Source: DASWOJ01 sp964242415 (GTDB lineage Bacteria > Pseudomonadota > Alphaproteobacteria > Acetobacterales > Acetobacteraceae). From it: a stretch of DNA of 64,000 nt. A model generated the notes under the pieces. The model was not told the DNA's origin. It did not search any database and worked only from the letters and a program-made list of their open reading frames with translations. Positions within the stretch are counted from its first letter, which is position 1. Each line of letters begins with the position of its first letter. The translations under genes were made by a program, and so were the position numbers. The stretch lies in NCBI GenBank assembly GCA_964242415.1, contig CAXTAT010000002.1:1-64000 (forward strand). The letters run 5' to 3'. Shown here piece by piece: positions 7,014 to 14,237 of the stretch.

Positions 7014-7831
7014 CCTCCGGCAGCCACGGCCTCGGTGAAAGCTTTGACACGGCCGTAGCAGGCGCACGCGGCAGCCTCCAGGCTTGGCCGGTCGCAGATC
7101 AGGATGCGGCTCCGCCTCTGGCTGACGGCCCCTGCCGCCTGCAACGATTGCAGGGCGACCGTCACGCCGGACCGTCGAACCGCCAGCATCTTGGACAGGA
7201 ACTCCTGCGTCAGGAGCATCTCGTCCCCGTCCACCCGGTCGCGCGCTATCAGCAGCCAGCGCGCCAGGCGCTGCGTCAGGGTGTGCTGGCTGTTGCAGGC
7301 CGCCGTCTGCGACACCTGCGCCATGAAGGCCTCCAAGGCCTGCAGCAGGAGCCGCCGCAGCACCGGCAGCGCGTCCATGCTGTCGCGCAGCGCCTCAGTC
7401 GTCATGCGCTGCGCGGCACCTGGCATCTGCACCATGGACCGGTCGAAGGACACGGGCCTGGAACCCAGCAGCGCCGGCAGGCCCACCATGCCCTCGCGCC
7501 CGATCAGGCCGACCTCGGTGCCGATGCCGTCGCCGCTGCCGTCGGTTTCGGCCACCATGGAGGCGAGGCCCTCCTCGACGAAGAACACTTGGTCGATGCG
7601 CTCCCCGGCCTCGTGCAGGGACTGGCCGTTGACCCACCGCACCCGCCTCAGCAGCGGGCGGAGCTGCTCCAACTCGGCCGGCGGCAGGACGGACAGCAGT
7701 CCATTTCTGCTGAACGTCGGCACATAGATGTTCAAGGTATACGCACTCCTCGACGGGAGGCGGGAGCGCGGAAGCGTCTCCCAGCCGCCTGCGCCCGAGG
7801 GTCTCGGCAAGCGATGACTGTGCGGTAGCAT
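7010..7831 (-). CDS. Crp/Fnr-family transcriptional regulator
   Basis: About 273 aa from the ATG at 7831. The cyclic-nucleotide-binding-like beta-barrel covers about residues 50-165 (LLSVLPPAELEQL, then a VFFVEEGLASMV strand pair). The C-terminal winged helix shows TQEFLSKMLAVRRSGVTVAL as helix-turn-helix and a wing with RSRILICDR. There is no N-terminal Cys cluster, so this is not an iron-sulfur FNR. The first 35 residues may be untranslated; a TTG near 7737 is an alternative start. A perfect CTAGCGC-N11-GCGCTAG palindrome lies 16 bp upstream. Regulators of this branch often respond to oxygen or nitrogen stress in rhizobia-like organisms, but the signal here is unknown. Confidence 0.82.
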   Translation of the reverse strand: MLPHSHRLPRPSGAGGWETLPRSRLPSRSAYTLNIYVPTFSRNGLLSVLPPAELEQLRPLLRRVRWVNGQSLHEAGERIDQVFFVEEGLASMVAETDGSGDGIGTEVGLIGREGMVGLPALLGSRPVSFDRSMVQMPGAAQRMTTEALRDSMDALPVLRRLLLQALEAFMAQVSQTAACNSQHTLTQRLARWLLIARDRVDGDEMLLTQEFLSKMLAVRRSGVTVALQSLQAAGAVSQRRSRILICDRPSLEAAACACYGRVKAFTEAVAAGG

Positions 7832-7847
7832 ACAACTTTTGATTTGA

Positions 7848-7872
7848 CTAGCGCTATTGTAGACTGCGCTAG
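7848..7872 (-). promoter_or_regulatory. Palindrome upstream of the Crp/Fnr gene
   Basis: Perfect inverted repeat CTAGCGC-N11-GCGCTAG in an AT-richer stretch just upstream of the Crp/Fnr gene. Its arms do not match the FNR (TTGAT) or CRP (TGTGA) consensus, so if it is an operator it belongs to a divergent specificity or another regulator. Confidence 0.45.
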
Positions 7873-8123
7873 AGCACAATGCCGGTAAAACCACTACAGC
7901 TACCACCCGTGCTCGACCCCTAGCGTTCGCCGGGCCGCTCGTGGCCCGGCCCTCGCCGCGCCACGCCCGATCCGCCGTGTCTCGCTGCGCCTGCGTGACC
8001 GTCGGCTTTGGCTGCTCGACCTCCTGCTAATGTAACTCGGCCACAATCCGCTCCTGCTCAGCCCGGTGCTCTGGCCCACCCTGTGAACCTTGCCTGCCGC
8101 ACCCTGCTGCGTAACAAGCAGCG

Positions 8124-8222
8124 ATGCACCTTCTGGCTCTGCCACCTGCCCCGGCGCTAGCCGGCTTGATGCTGGTCGCCGCCGCAGTTGCCACGCTCTA
8201 CATCGCCCGGCACTGGCGCTAG
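8124..8222 (+). CDS. Candidate 32-aa single-pass membrane peptide
   Basis: Short ORF MHLLALPPAPALAGLMLVAA continuing to AVATLYIARHWR and a TAG. One hydrophobic helix is followed by a basic end, the layout of small membrane proteins. No clear ribosome site, and such ORFs arise by chance in GC-rich DNA. It lies in the otherwise empty stretch after the Crp/Fnr promoter. Confidence 0.25.
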   Translation: MHLLALPPAPALAGLMLVAAAVATLYIARHWR

Positions 8223-8286
8223 GCAATCCTGGTTGCTCAGCTCGGGCCGCCCATGCGCCGCAGAGATTGATAGGCTACAAGACCCC

Positions 8287-8517
8287 ATGTCCTTGCCCCA
8301 GAATGCCATCGTCCGCCAGGCCCGCGTGTTCGTTGCGCTCCGCAGAGGCGGGCGAATGCCGAATGCGCAAGCACCAGTCTTCCACGCTGTGACGCCACAT
8401 TGCCGCCCAGCCCTCTGCACAGCCGAACCCGGAGCGGGATCGAGCTGGGCCGAACCGCCAAACGCCGCCGTCACATGTCCAGCGTGCCTGAGGCGCTTGG
8501 CGCGGCTGCCAGTGTGA
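8287..8517 (+). CDS. Small zinc-ribbon-like protein, 76 aa
   Basis: The C-terminal half reads HCRPALCTAEPG, then a short loop, then VTCPACLRRLARL. This gives His plus two Cys in the first knuckle and C-x2-C in the second, a layout seen in small phage and plasmid zinc-binding proteins. The N-terminus is basic. The last 30 bases, encoding LRRLARLPV and the stop, are repeated almost exactly at 9171-9201, after the next gene. Function unknown; nucleic-acid binding is likely from the fold. Confidence 0.5.
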   Translation: MSLPQNAIVRQARVFVALRRGGRMPNAQAPVFHAVTPHCRPALCTAEPGAGSSWAEPPNAAVTCPACLRRLARLPV

Positions 8518-8518
8518 C
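8488..8518 (+). repeat. 31-bp direct repeat, copy 1
   Basis: It covers the 3' end of the zinc-ribbon-like gene and matches 9171-9201 at 27 of 31 positions in the same orientation. The pair flanks the secreted-protein gene at 8578-9174. Confidence 0.7.
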
Positions 8519-8577
8519 AACTGCAGCGGACAGATGGCCAGGCCGCCGCCGAGCTTCTCTTACCCGCAGGACAGCAG

Positions 8578-9174
8578 ATGATTTTCAGGGCACTCGCCAT
8601 CGCGACTCTAGGTCTGCTGTCCAGCCCAGCACTTGCTGACAGCCTCTATATCTGCGCCGAGCACACGGACCCTGACGACTGGCAGGACGAGTGGGCGCGC
8701 GGGCCGGTCGTCATCCCAGCCGGTGCCGTCTTCGACCAAGCCGGGCACATCTTCGGCACGGTCCAGGACCCGAAGGACTACGCTCACAACGCCGGTACGA
8801 AAGGGTGGAACGTGCCGCCTGCCGAGAACGAACGGCGCGGCAAGCTGCTGCTGGAGGACATGTCGACCGACCAGAAGCCTAAGAGCGGGGTCGTCACCAC
8901 GCGTGAGGTTAAGCTGACGAAGGCAAAAGCCTGCGTCGATGTGCCCGCCGCAGCGGTGTTCTCGCCGGGTTGGGACTGGACGGTCGTCCCAGTCCTCGAG
9001 GACAGCACACGTTACTACCAGCTCTATGGCGTGATCCGCGAGGGCAAGCTCAATACCAGGTTCAACGAGGACAACTTCCCCCTCGACCACCTTGCCGCTC
9101 GCGGGCAGCTCAACGCGGTCGTGCGCGGCACCATCACCAAGGTGATCCGTCTGTATGGCGACAATGACCGCTGA
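8578..9174 (+). CDS. Secreted hypothetical protein, 198 aa
   Basis: The start ATG has AGGA about eight bases upstream. Residues 1-20 form a typical Sec signal peptide (FRALAIATLGLLSSPALA) with cleavage before DSLYICAEH. The mature protein is charged, with two Cys and several Trp, and has no membrane segment. No family recognised. It is bracketed by the 31-bp direct repeats, the second of which begins at the last codons of this gene, so the segment may have been inserted or captured by recombination. Confidence 0.6.
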   Translation: MIFRALAIATLGLLSSPALADSLYICAEHTDPDDWQDEWARGPVVIPAGAVFDQAGHIFGTVQDPKDYAHNAGTKGWNVPPAENERRGKLLLEDMSTDQKPKSGVVTTREVKLTKAKACVDVPAAAVFSPGWDWTVVPVLEDSTRYYQLYGVIREGKLNTRFNEDNFPLDHLAARGQLNAVVRGTITKVIRLYGDNDR

Positions 9175-9201
9175 GGCGTTTGGCGCGGCTACCGGTCTGA
9201 C
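9171..9201 (+). repeat. 31-bp direct repeat, copy 2
   Basis: Near-copy of 8488-8518. Read as protein it still gives LRRLARLPV and a stop, the tail of a zinc-ribbon-like paralogue whose body is missing. Confidence 0.7.
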
Positions 9202-9549
9202 TGGCGCACATGACATGGCGTGGCGCTGGGCGGGGTTGGACTGAGCAACTTTGCCCTCGCGCCAGCACCCAGCACCGGCTCATATGGCGCCGTGCCGGGC
9301 GGGTTGGCCCGGCAGACCACGGGTGGGGCTCATTTCCCAGGCTGTCGGCAGGCAGTCTTCCCCAGCCGGCCTCCCTTCCCACGGTCGCCCGGAAGCTGAA
9401 CATCGGCCGTGGCCTGGGCAAACCCCGCGCCCCAGCAAAGTGACCGGGCAAGGCCGGTACTGCCATCAGCAGGCGGGAAGGTCGCTGGGATCGGCCTTCC
9501 CGTCCCGCTGGACACGCCATAGGTGCCGACCGTGTTCGTGGCGGACGCG
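9202..9549. other. Gap without recognisable gene
   Basis: About 350 bp between the second 31-bp repeat and the minus-strand Glu/Arg-rich gene. Open frames here are GC-driven shadows without plausible composition. No tRNA, clear promoter or known repeat was recognised. Confidence 0.5.
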
Positions 9550-9732
9550 TTATTGACGCCGCCGACGCTCCTCTTCTTCCCGCCGTTCCTGCTCCTCGCG
9601 GCGGCGACGCTCCTGCTCCTCATGTTCCTCGCGCTTACGACGCTCCTCTTCTCTCTCCTGCGCCAGCGCCAGAGAAGGGACGGCACCCAGAAGCCCGAGC
9701 GCAGTCAACGAAAGCATCTTCCTGCGGTCCAT
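9550..9732 (-). CDS. Exported Glu/Arg-rich coiled-coil protein, 60 aa
   Basis: The start ATG at 9732 is preceded by GGAGGA at ideal distance. Residues 1-25 are a signal peptide with a basic start (MDRRKMLSLTALGLLGAVPS then LALA). Everything after it is an alternating Glu/Arg repeat (REEERRKREEHEEQ and similar), predicted to be one continuous highly charged helix. No enzyme family fits. It is divergent from the Tyr/Gly/Arg-rich secreted protein, with about 190 bp between starts, so both could share a control region. A periplasmic chaperone-like or polyampholyte role is only inference. Confidence 0.7.
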   Translation of the reverse strand: MDRRKMLSLTALGLLGAVPSLALAQEREEERRKREEHEEQERRRREEQERREEEERRRRQ

Positions 9733-9923
9733 GTGAACGTCCTCCAAGCGGTTAACCCGCTTGGCGATCCTTCAACCAGCATTCAGGTTTCTTTGTGATT
9801 GCCCAGTAAGTTCGGGTCGGTGTTGATGCATGAGGCGGCTCTGGCAGTGTCGGGCTACCTCGGCCGCCTTGCTCCCGCCACGGTATCAGGCATGACTGGA
9901 GCACAACGATGGAGGAACGAAGC

Positions 9924-10211
9924 ATGCGCAGGATGGTAGCTGGATACCTGATGGCGGCGGCCCTGGCGCTGGGAGCGCTGGCCGGGATGGCGCCGTCGCG
10001 GGCCGAGGCTGCGATCACGGCTCCGCTCAGCGTCGTCCATGAGCCCAGCAGCCTGGTGCAGACGGTCCAGTACTATGGCTATCCCGGCTACTATGGCCGG
10101 CCTCGGTTCTATGGCCACCGGCGCTTCTACGGCTATCGGCGCTTCTATGGTGGTCCGCGTTTCTATAGGCGTGGCCCGGGCTATTATGGCCGGGGAGGCT
10201 ACTACCGCTGA
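9924..10211 (+). CDS. Secreted Tyr/Gly/Arg-rich repeat protein
   Basis: 95 aa. The ATG at 9924 has GGAGG nine bases upstream. The signal peptide covers about residues 1-28 and ends SRAEA. The C-terminal 45 residues are repeats of the type RRFYG, YYGRP and GYYGR, rich in Tyr, Gly, Arg and Phe and without hydrophobic core residues. Similar low-complexity exported proteins are frequent in alphaproteobacteria and have no known function; such composition can favour surface adhesion or phase separation. It pairs divergently with the Glu/Arg-rich protein, and the two have complementary charge patterns. Confidence 0.7.
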   Translation: MRRMVAGYLMAAALALGALAGMAPSRAEAAITAPLSVVHEPSSLVQTVQYYGYPGYYGRPRFYGHRRFYGYRRFYGGPRFYRRGPGYYGRGGYYR

Positions 10212-10364
10212 CGGGCGGGACGCCTCCGCCGGCCAGGCGGTGAAGCCGGACCACGACGGCGCTGTGGCCCGGGATGACGCCGGCTGTGTGCTTGACGTCC
10301 GGCAGGCCATCCATCGTGCAAGAGCGCTGCCGCGTCCATGGGGCGACACCGGGAGAGCAAAGTG

Positions 10365-10568
10365 ATGATTGGCAACGAGGTAGAGGTGCGCGGGGTTTCG
10401 GGGTTCGTTGGGAGAGGAATCTTTGAACAACCCAGTCTGGCGGGGACGGTGAAGGTCTTGCTGACTGGAATTAGTGGTCAGCAGATTACAATCGAAGGAC
10501 CGGAATCCTTGGTGTCGGGCAACTCGTCAGATGGCTGGCTGATGGTCATTCCAGGACGATCTATCTGA
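10365..10568 (+). CDS. Hypothetical protein, 67 aa
   Basis: Begins MIGNEVEVRGVSGFVGRG. Base composition is less GC-rich than its surroundings, which argues for recent arrival or for non-coding DNA. The predicted chain is mostly beta strands (TVKVLLTGISGQQITIEG), like a small SH3-like barrel. No family recognised. Confidence 0.4.
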   Translation: MIGNEVEVRGVSGFVGRGIFEQPSLAGTVKVLLTGISGQQITIEGPESLVSGNSSDGWLMVIPGRSI

Positions 10569-10729
10569 GAGGAGCTGGTGCATCATCAAACCAACGAACT
10601 GATGATCCAACATCACCGCGTCTCGCCCTCTAGCTCGGCCTGTGCCCGCTCTGCCAAGTCCACCAGCACACCGGACACCGAATTGCTGGTAGCCCAGCGC
10701 CAGTAAGAGGCGCTGACGGCCACCGTCAA

Positions 10730-11008
10730 TCAGTCGATGAGCGACAGCAAATCGTCGCGCGCCGTCTCGAATTCTGCGCGCGGCAACCCTGAAATCCGCT
10801 CGGAGGGTTGAAGGTCATGCAGCGTTTTCTTAAGCGCTTCTCGGACATCAGGCGCGGACAAGTTCACAAGAGCGCCCAGCATGGCCTTGAGAACGATGAT
10901 GTTCGAACTTGCGGTCAGCAGTTGCTCGGATACTTGCATGAGCGCGTCGGCAGCAATTGCGATCCTGGCCTGAAGTTTTTTGATGTTGGCCTGAACATCC
11001 GGTTCCAT
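10730..11008 (-). CDS. Hypothetical helical protein, 92 aa
   Basis: A plausible start (MEPDVQANIKKLQARIAIAA) and amphipathic helices throughout suggest a small helical bundle. No signal peptide. It is separated from neighbours on both sides by more than 150 bp and has no recognised family. Confidence 0.55.
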   Translation of the reverse strand: MEPDVQANIKKLQARIAIAADALMQVSEQLLTASSNIIVLKAMLGALVNLSAPDVREALKKTLHDLQPSERISGLPRAEFETARDDLLSLID

Positions 11009-11125
11009 GACCTCTACTCTCCCTCAGTGGTCGGCACCCCGATGGGGGCGAAGGTGGGGACTGCGGGCAACCGCGCTCCTGCCGGGTGCTGCGCATGAAC
11101 ACCCTAGACGCCCTAGCCTAACAAA

Positions 11126-11140
11126 TCCGAAAGATTCGGA
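11126..11140. promoter_or_regulatory. Palindrome TCCGAA-N3-TTCGGA
   Basis: Perfect 6-bp arms with three-base spacer, about 82 bp before the gene at 11222 and 118 bp upstream of the minus-strand gene ending at 11008. It could be an operator for either direction. A CATAAT box near 11200 may be the -10 element of the plus-strand gene. Confidence 0.35.
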
Positions 11141-11221
11141 GATAGCCTCAAGTTACCCAGATGACGGATGCTGTTAACGTGGCCTTAAGTTCTGGGCCAT
11201 AATCACGGCGAGAGGTTAGGC

Positions 11222-11533
11222 GTGGAACAACTCGAAATGTCCGTCTCGGACCAGAAAATTCAAGGTCTCAGGGATCGCCTACAAGGCGAGGATGACAGCC
11301 TTCTACGTGAAATTGCCAACCGTCGGCGCCCAGGGCGGGCGGCTGAGGTCAACCCAGACCTAGTTCCGCTCCTGCGAGGCGAGGCGCCACTTGTCCCATT
11401 GGCGGGCGGCGAGGTGGAGGCGCCCCATGGCCTGGAACATACAACGCCTATGTTCGGGATCGCGGACTACCTAACCATAGCCCTGCCGTTGTTGGGCACC
11501 TTGGGCCTTATGGCTTGGGCCATTCTTCACTGA
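11222..11533 (+). CDS. Hypothetical C-tail-anchored membrane protein, 103 aa
   Basis: GTG start with a GAGAGG ribosome site. The soluble charged N-terminal region (residues 1-75) is followed by one hydrophobic helix at the very end (about 78-101, YLTIALPLLGTLGLMAWAIL), so the protein is probably tail-anchored in the inner membrane with its bulk in the cytoplasm. Not recognised. It is the last gene of the accessory region before tRNA-Gly. Confidence 0.6.
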   Translation: MEQLEMSVSDQKIQGLRDRLQGEDDSLLREIANRRRPGRAAEVNPDLVPLLRGEAPLVPLAGGEVEAPHGLEHTTPMFGIADYLTIALPLLGTLGLMAWAILH

Positions 11534-11705
11534 GGTCCGCCAGGGGTTTGCAGCGTTCCCGGTTAGGTCCGGTATGCGCTCTAAAGTAGCACTGGACCAA
11601 TAGCCCGCAACGGCGGCTGGTTCCGCCCTGGTTCCGTGCGAGTTAGGGCCACCGGTGGCCGCTATTGCGAAATGCAGTTAAGCTACTGTAAATGCTTACT
11701 TAAAC

Positions 11706-11780
11706 TGGAGCGGGCGAAGGGATTCGAACCCTCGACCCCAACCTTGGCAAGGTTGTGCTCTACCCCTGAGCTACGCCCGC
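11706..11780 (-). tRNA. tRNA-Gly (GCC)
   Basis: The minus strand folds as a full cloverleaf: acceptor GCGGGCG/CGCCCGC, D arm with AGCTCAGGGGTAGAGC, anticodon loop CTTGCCAAGG (GCC), T loop GGTTCGAATCC, and an encoded CCA. Its 3' end faces the accessory region at lower coordinates, the arrangement expected when an element has integrated at the tRNA 3' end. Confidence 0.95.
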
Positions 11781-11917
11781 GCACCAGCGAGCCGCGGTTC
11801 TACTGACCTCCGCCCCCCCGCGCAAGACCCTTTCCACCGCCCCGAACGCCCGCTTGCACAATCCGCCCGCCCGTAACATCTATGGACCGACATCGCACCC
11901 TGCACGAGGCCCACCCC

Positions 11918-12889
11918 ATGGACACCCTGATCGGGCAAAAGCCCCGGACCCCAGCCCCGCGCCCCGGCGCCCCCGGCAACGCCCCGGCCGGCGCCCCCGA
12001 CGCCATGATCATCGACGGCACGCAGCAGACCTTCATGCAGGACGTCATTGAGGCGTCCCGCAGCGTCCCCGTCCTGGTCGATTTCTGGGCCACCTGGTGC
12101 GGTCCGTGCAAGCAGCTCACCCCCGCGCTGGAGAAGGTGACGCACGCCGCTGGCGGCCGGGTCAAGCTGGTCAAGATCGACATCGACGCTAACCGCGCCT
12201 TGGTCCAGCAACTGACGCAAGTTGGCCTTCCCCTGCAATCCGTCCCCACCGTCGCCGCCTTCTGGCAGGGCCAGATCGCCGATATGTTCCAAGGCGCGCT
12301 GCCGGAGTCAGAAATAAAGCGCTTCGTCGAGAACCTGCTGAAGCTTGCCGGCGGTGCCATGCCTGCTGCCGACCTGCTTGCCGAAGCCAAGGCCGCCATG
12401 GAGGCCCAGCAGTTCGAGGACGCCGGCGCCCTGTTCAGCGCCCTGCTGCAGGACGAGCCGGAAAGCCCCGAGGCCTGGGCCGGCCTGATTCGCGTGCTGA
12501 TGGCGCTCGGCCAGGACGACCAGGCGGAGGCCGCGCTGGAGCAGGTCCCCGCCAAGATCGCCGACCACCCCGAGGTGAGCGGCGCCCGCAGCGCCCTGGC
12601 CCTGGCCGCCGAGGGCCGCAAGGCCACGGGACAGTTGGCCGAGCTGGAGCGCCGCGTCGCTGCCGACCCGCTCGATCACCAGGCGCGCTACGACCTTGCC
12701 ACGGCGCTGAACGCCAGCGACCGCCGGGCCGACGCCGCCGACGCCCTGCTCGCCATCGTAAAACAGGACCGTGCCTGGAACGACGACGGCGCCCGGCTGC
12801 AACTGCTCAAGTTCTTCGAGGCTTGGGGCCTGTCCGATCCCGCCACCCTGGCTGCGCGGCGCAAGCTGTCGGCCGTGCTGTTCAGGTAG
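11918..12889 (+). CDS. Thioredoxin-TPR co-chaperone, CnoX/YbbN family
   Basis: 323 aa. A thioredoxin domain lies at about residues 30-140 with active site WCGPC (C61, C64), followed by TPR-like helical repeats to the end (AEAKAAMEAQQFEDAGALF and similar). E. coli CnoX (YbbN) has the same order and length and protects aggregation-prone proteins from oxidation before passing them to DnaK or GroEL. Unlike E. coli CnoX, the intact CxxC suggests retained redox activity, as in alphaproteobacterial members. The ATG at 11918 is chosen over 11882 because the extra leader is not part of the family. It heads a five-gene run with small spacings. Confidence 0.9.
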   Translation: MDTLIGQKPRTPAPRPGAPGNAPAGAPDAMIIDGTQQTFMQDVIEASRSVPVLVDFWATWCGPCKQLTPALEKVTHAAGGRVKLVKIDIDANRALVQQLTQVGLPLQSVPTVAAFWQGQIADMFQGALPESEIKRFVENLLKLAGGAMPAADLLAEAKAAMEAQQFEDAGALFSALLQDEPESPEAWAGLIRVLMALGQDDQAEAALEQVPAKIADHPEVSGARSALALAAEGRKATGQLAELERRVAADPLDHQARYDLATALNASDRRADAADALLAIVKQDRAWNDDGARLQLLKFFEAWGLSDPATLAARRKLSAVLFR

Positions 12890-12894
12890 CCGAC

Positions 12895-13560
12895 ATGGGC
12901 GACCCGCCGCGCCTCGACGACCTGCCGACCGAGTTCGCCATCTTCCCGCTGCCCGGCGCGCTGCTACTGCCGCAGGGCAAGCTGCCGCTCAACATCTTCG
13001 AGCGGCGCTACCTGGCGATGATCGAGGATGCGCTGTCCAGCGGCCGCGTCATCGGCATGATCCAGCCGGACGAACTGCGCCCGGCAACCCCCAGCGGCCC
13101 CGCGCTGTACCGCGTCGGTTGCCTTGGCCGCCTGTCGTCTTTCAGCGAGACAGAGGACGGCCGCGTGCTGGTGACGCTCACCGGCATGATCCGCTTCGCC
13201 GTCAAGGTGGAGTTGGAAATGCGTCGCGGATACCGGCGAATCCGCGCCGACCTGGCCCGCTTCCGCGCCGACCTGGAGGAGCCAGCCACGGCTGAGGGCA
13301 TCGACCGCGAGGGACTGCTGGACGCGCTGCGGATTTACTTCACCGCCCGCGGCTTCGACGCCAACTGGGACGCCATCAACGAGATGCCGGATGAGGCGCT
13401 GACCACGACGCTCGCCATGGTCTGCCCGTTCGACCCGGCCGAGAAGCAGGCGCTTTTGGAGGCGCCGGCCGCCGCAGACCGGGCCGCAACTTTGATGACC
13501 CTGCTGCAGATGGGTGCCCATACCGCCGAGCCGGGCCGCCGCGGACGCCAGGCCAGTTGA
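12895..13560 (+). CDS. LON peptidase N-terminal-domain protein
   Basis: 221 aa consisting only of the LON-N (PUA-like) domain: IFPLPGALLLPQGKLPLNIF at about residues 16-35, then RYLAMIEDAL and GMIQPDE. The Lon ATPase and protease domains are absent. Stand-alone LON-N proteins of this length are conserved in alphaproteobacteria next to thioredoxin-like and Trm112 genes, as here. They are thought to bind substrate peptides, but no activity is established. The start ATG lies five bases after the cnoX-like stop. Its own stop overlaps the next ATG (TGATG). Confidence 0.88.
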   Translation: MGDPPRLDDLPTEFAIFPLPGALLLPQGKLPLNIFERRYLAMIEDALSSGRVIGMIQPDELRPATPSGPALYRVGCLGRLSSFSETEDGRVLVTLTGMIRFAVKVELEMRRGYRRIRADLARFRADLEEPATAEGIDREGLLDALRIYFTARGFDANWDAINEMPDEALTTTLAMVCPFDPAEKQALLEAPAAADRAATLMTLLQMGAHTAEPGRRGRQAS

Positions 13561-13826
13561 TGCCCAATCCCTTGCCGCCCAGCCACTCGACGCCAAGCCA
13601 CTCGACGCCAGACCGTTTAATTGCCGGTCCGGACGACGGGCCGGTCGTGCTGCCGGACCTCGACCCCCGACTGCTGGCCATCCTGGTCTGCCCGGTGACG
13701 AAGGGGCCGTTGACCTACGATCGCGCCGCCGGGGAGCTGATCAGCCGCAAGGCCGGCCTGGCGTTCCCCGTGCGTGACGGCGTGCCGATCATGTTGCCTG
13801 AGGAAGCGCGCAGCTTGGATGACTGA
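13560..13826 (+). CDS. Trm112 family protein
   Basis: 88 aa. The core LLAILVCPVTKGPLTYD, then LISRKAGLAFPVRDGVPIML, matches the YcaR/Trm112 family: a small zinc-ribbon-like fold that in eukaryotes activates methyltransferases. Only one Cys (C44) remains of the metal site, common in bacterial members. The first 30 residues are a Ser/Thr/Pro-rich extension with a repeated HSTPS motif not usual for the family. Coupled to the genes on both sides by overlapping stop/start codons. Confidence 0.85.
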   Translation: MPNPLPPSHSTPSHSTPDRLIAGPDDGPVVLPDLDPRLLAILVCPVTKGPLTYDRAAGELISRKAGLAFPVRDGVPIMLPEEARSLDD

Positions 13827-14187
13827 GCCTGCTGCGCCGCAGCCGGCGGAAATCCGGGTCCGCCGTGCATCGGCTCAGTTGGAGGTCGATTTTGACGATG
13901 GCACGCAGGTCCTGCTGCCTGCCGAGTACCTTCGCGTCGAAAGCCCTAGCGCCGAGGTGCAGGGCCACTCTCCCAGCGAGCGCAAGCTGGTTTCCGGCAA
14001 GCGTGCCGTGAACATCGCGGCCGTCGAGCCGGTCGGCAACTACGCCATCCGCATCCGCTTCACCGATGGCCACGACAGCGGCATCTTCAGTTGGTCGCTG
14101 CTGCGCCAGTTGGGCCAGGAGCAGCCGGAACGCTGGCGGGCCTATCTCGACGCCCTCGCCGTGGCCGGGCGCGACCGGGACCGTTGA
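13819..14187 (+). CDS. DUF971 domain protein (gamma-butyrobetaine hydroxylase N-terminal-like)
   Basis: 122 aa. EIRVRRASAQLEVDFDDG, LPAEYLRVESPSAE and the closing FTDGHDSGIFSWSLLRQL match the DUF971 fold, which is the N-terminal domain of gamma-butyrobetaine hydroxylase and also occurs alone near iron-sulfur carrier genes. The start ATG at 13819 lies inside the last codons of the Trm112 gene, so translation is coupled. It probably contributes to metal or iron-sulfur handling, but this is only by family association. Confidence 0.85.
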   Translation: MTEPAAPQPAEIRVRRASAQLEVDFDDGTQVLLPAEYLRVESPSAEVQGHSPSERKLVSGKRAVNIAAVEPVGNYAIRIRFTDGHDSGIFSWSLLRQLGQEQPERWRAYLDALAVAGRDRDR

Positions 14188-14237
14188 TCTCCAACGCCGG
14201 GTCCGGCATCGTGCTCGGCTGCCGAGGGAAACGCCCA

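Noticed and set aside
9210..9556. Plus-strand ORFs in the gap before the Glu/Arg-rich gene
   Set aside because: His/Arg/Pro-rich shadow frames without start signals.
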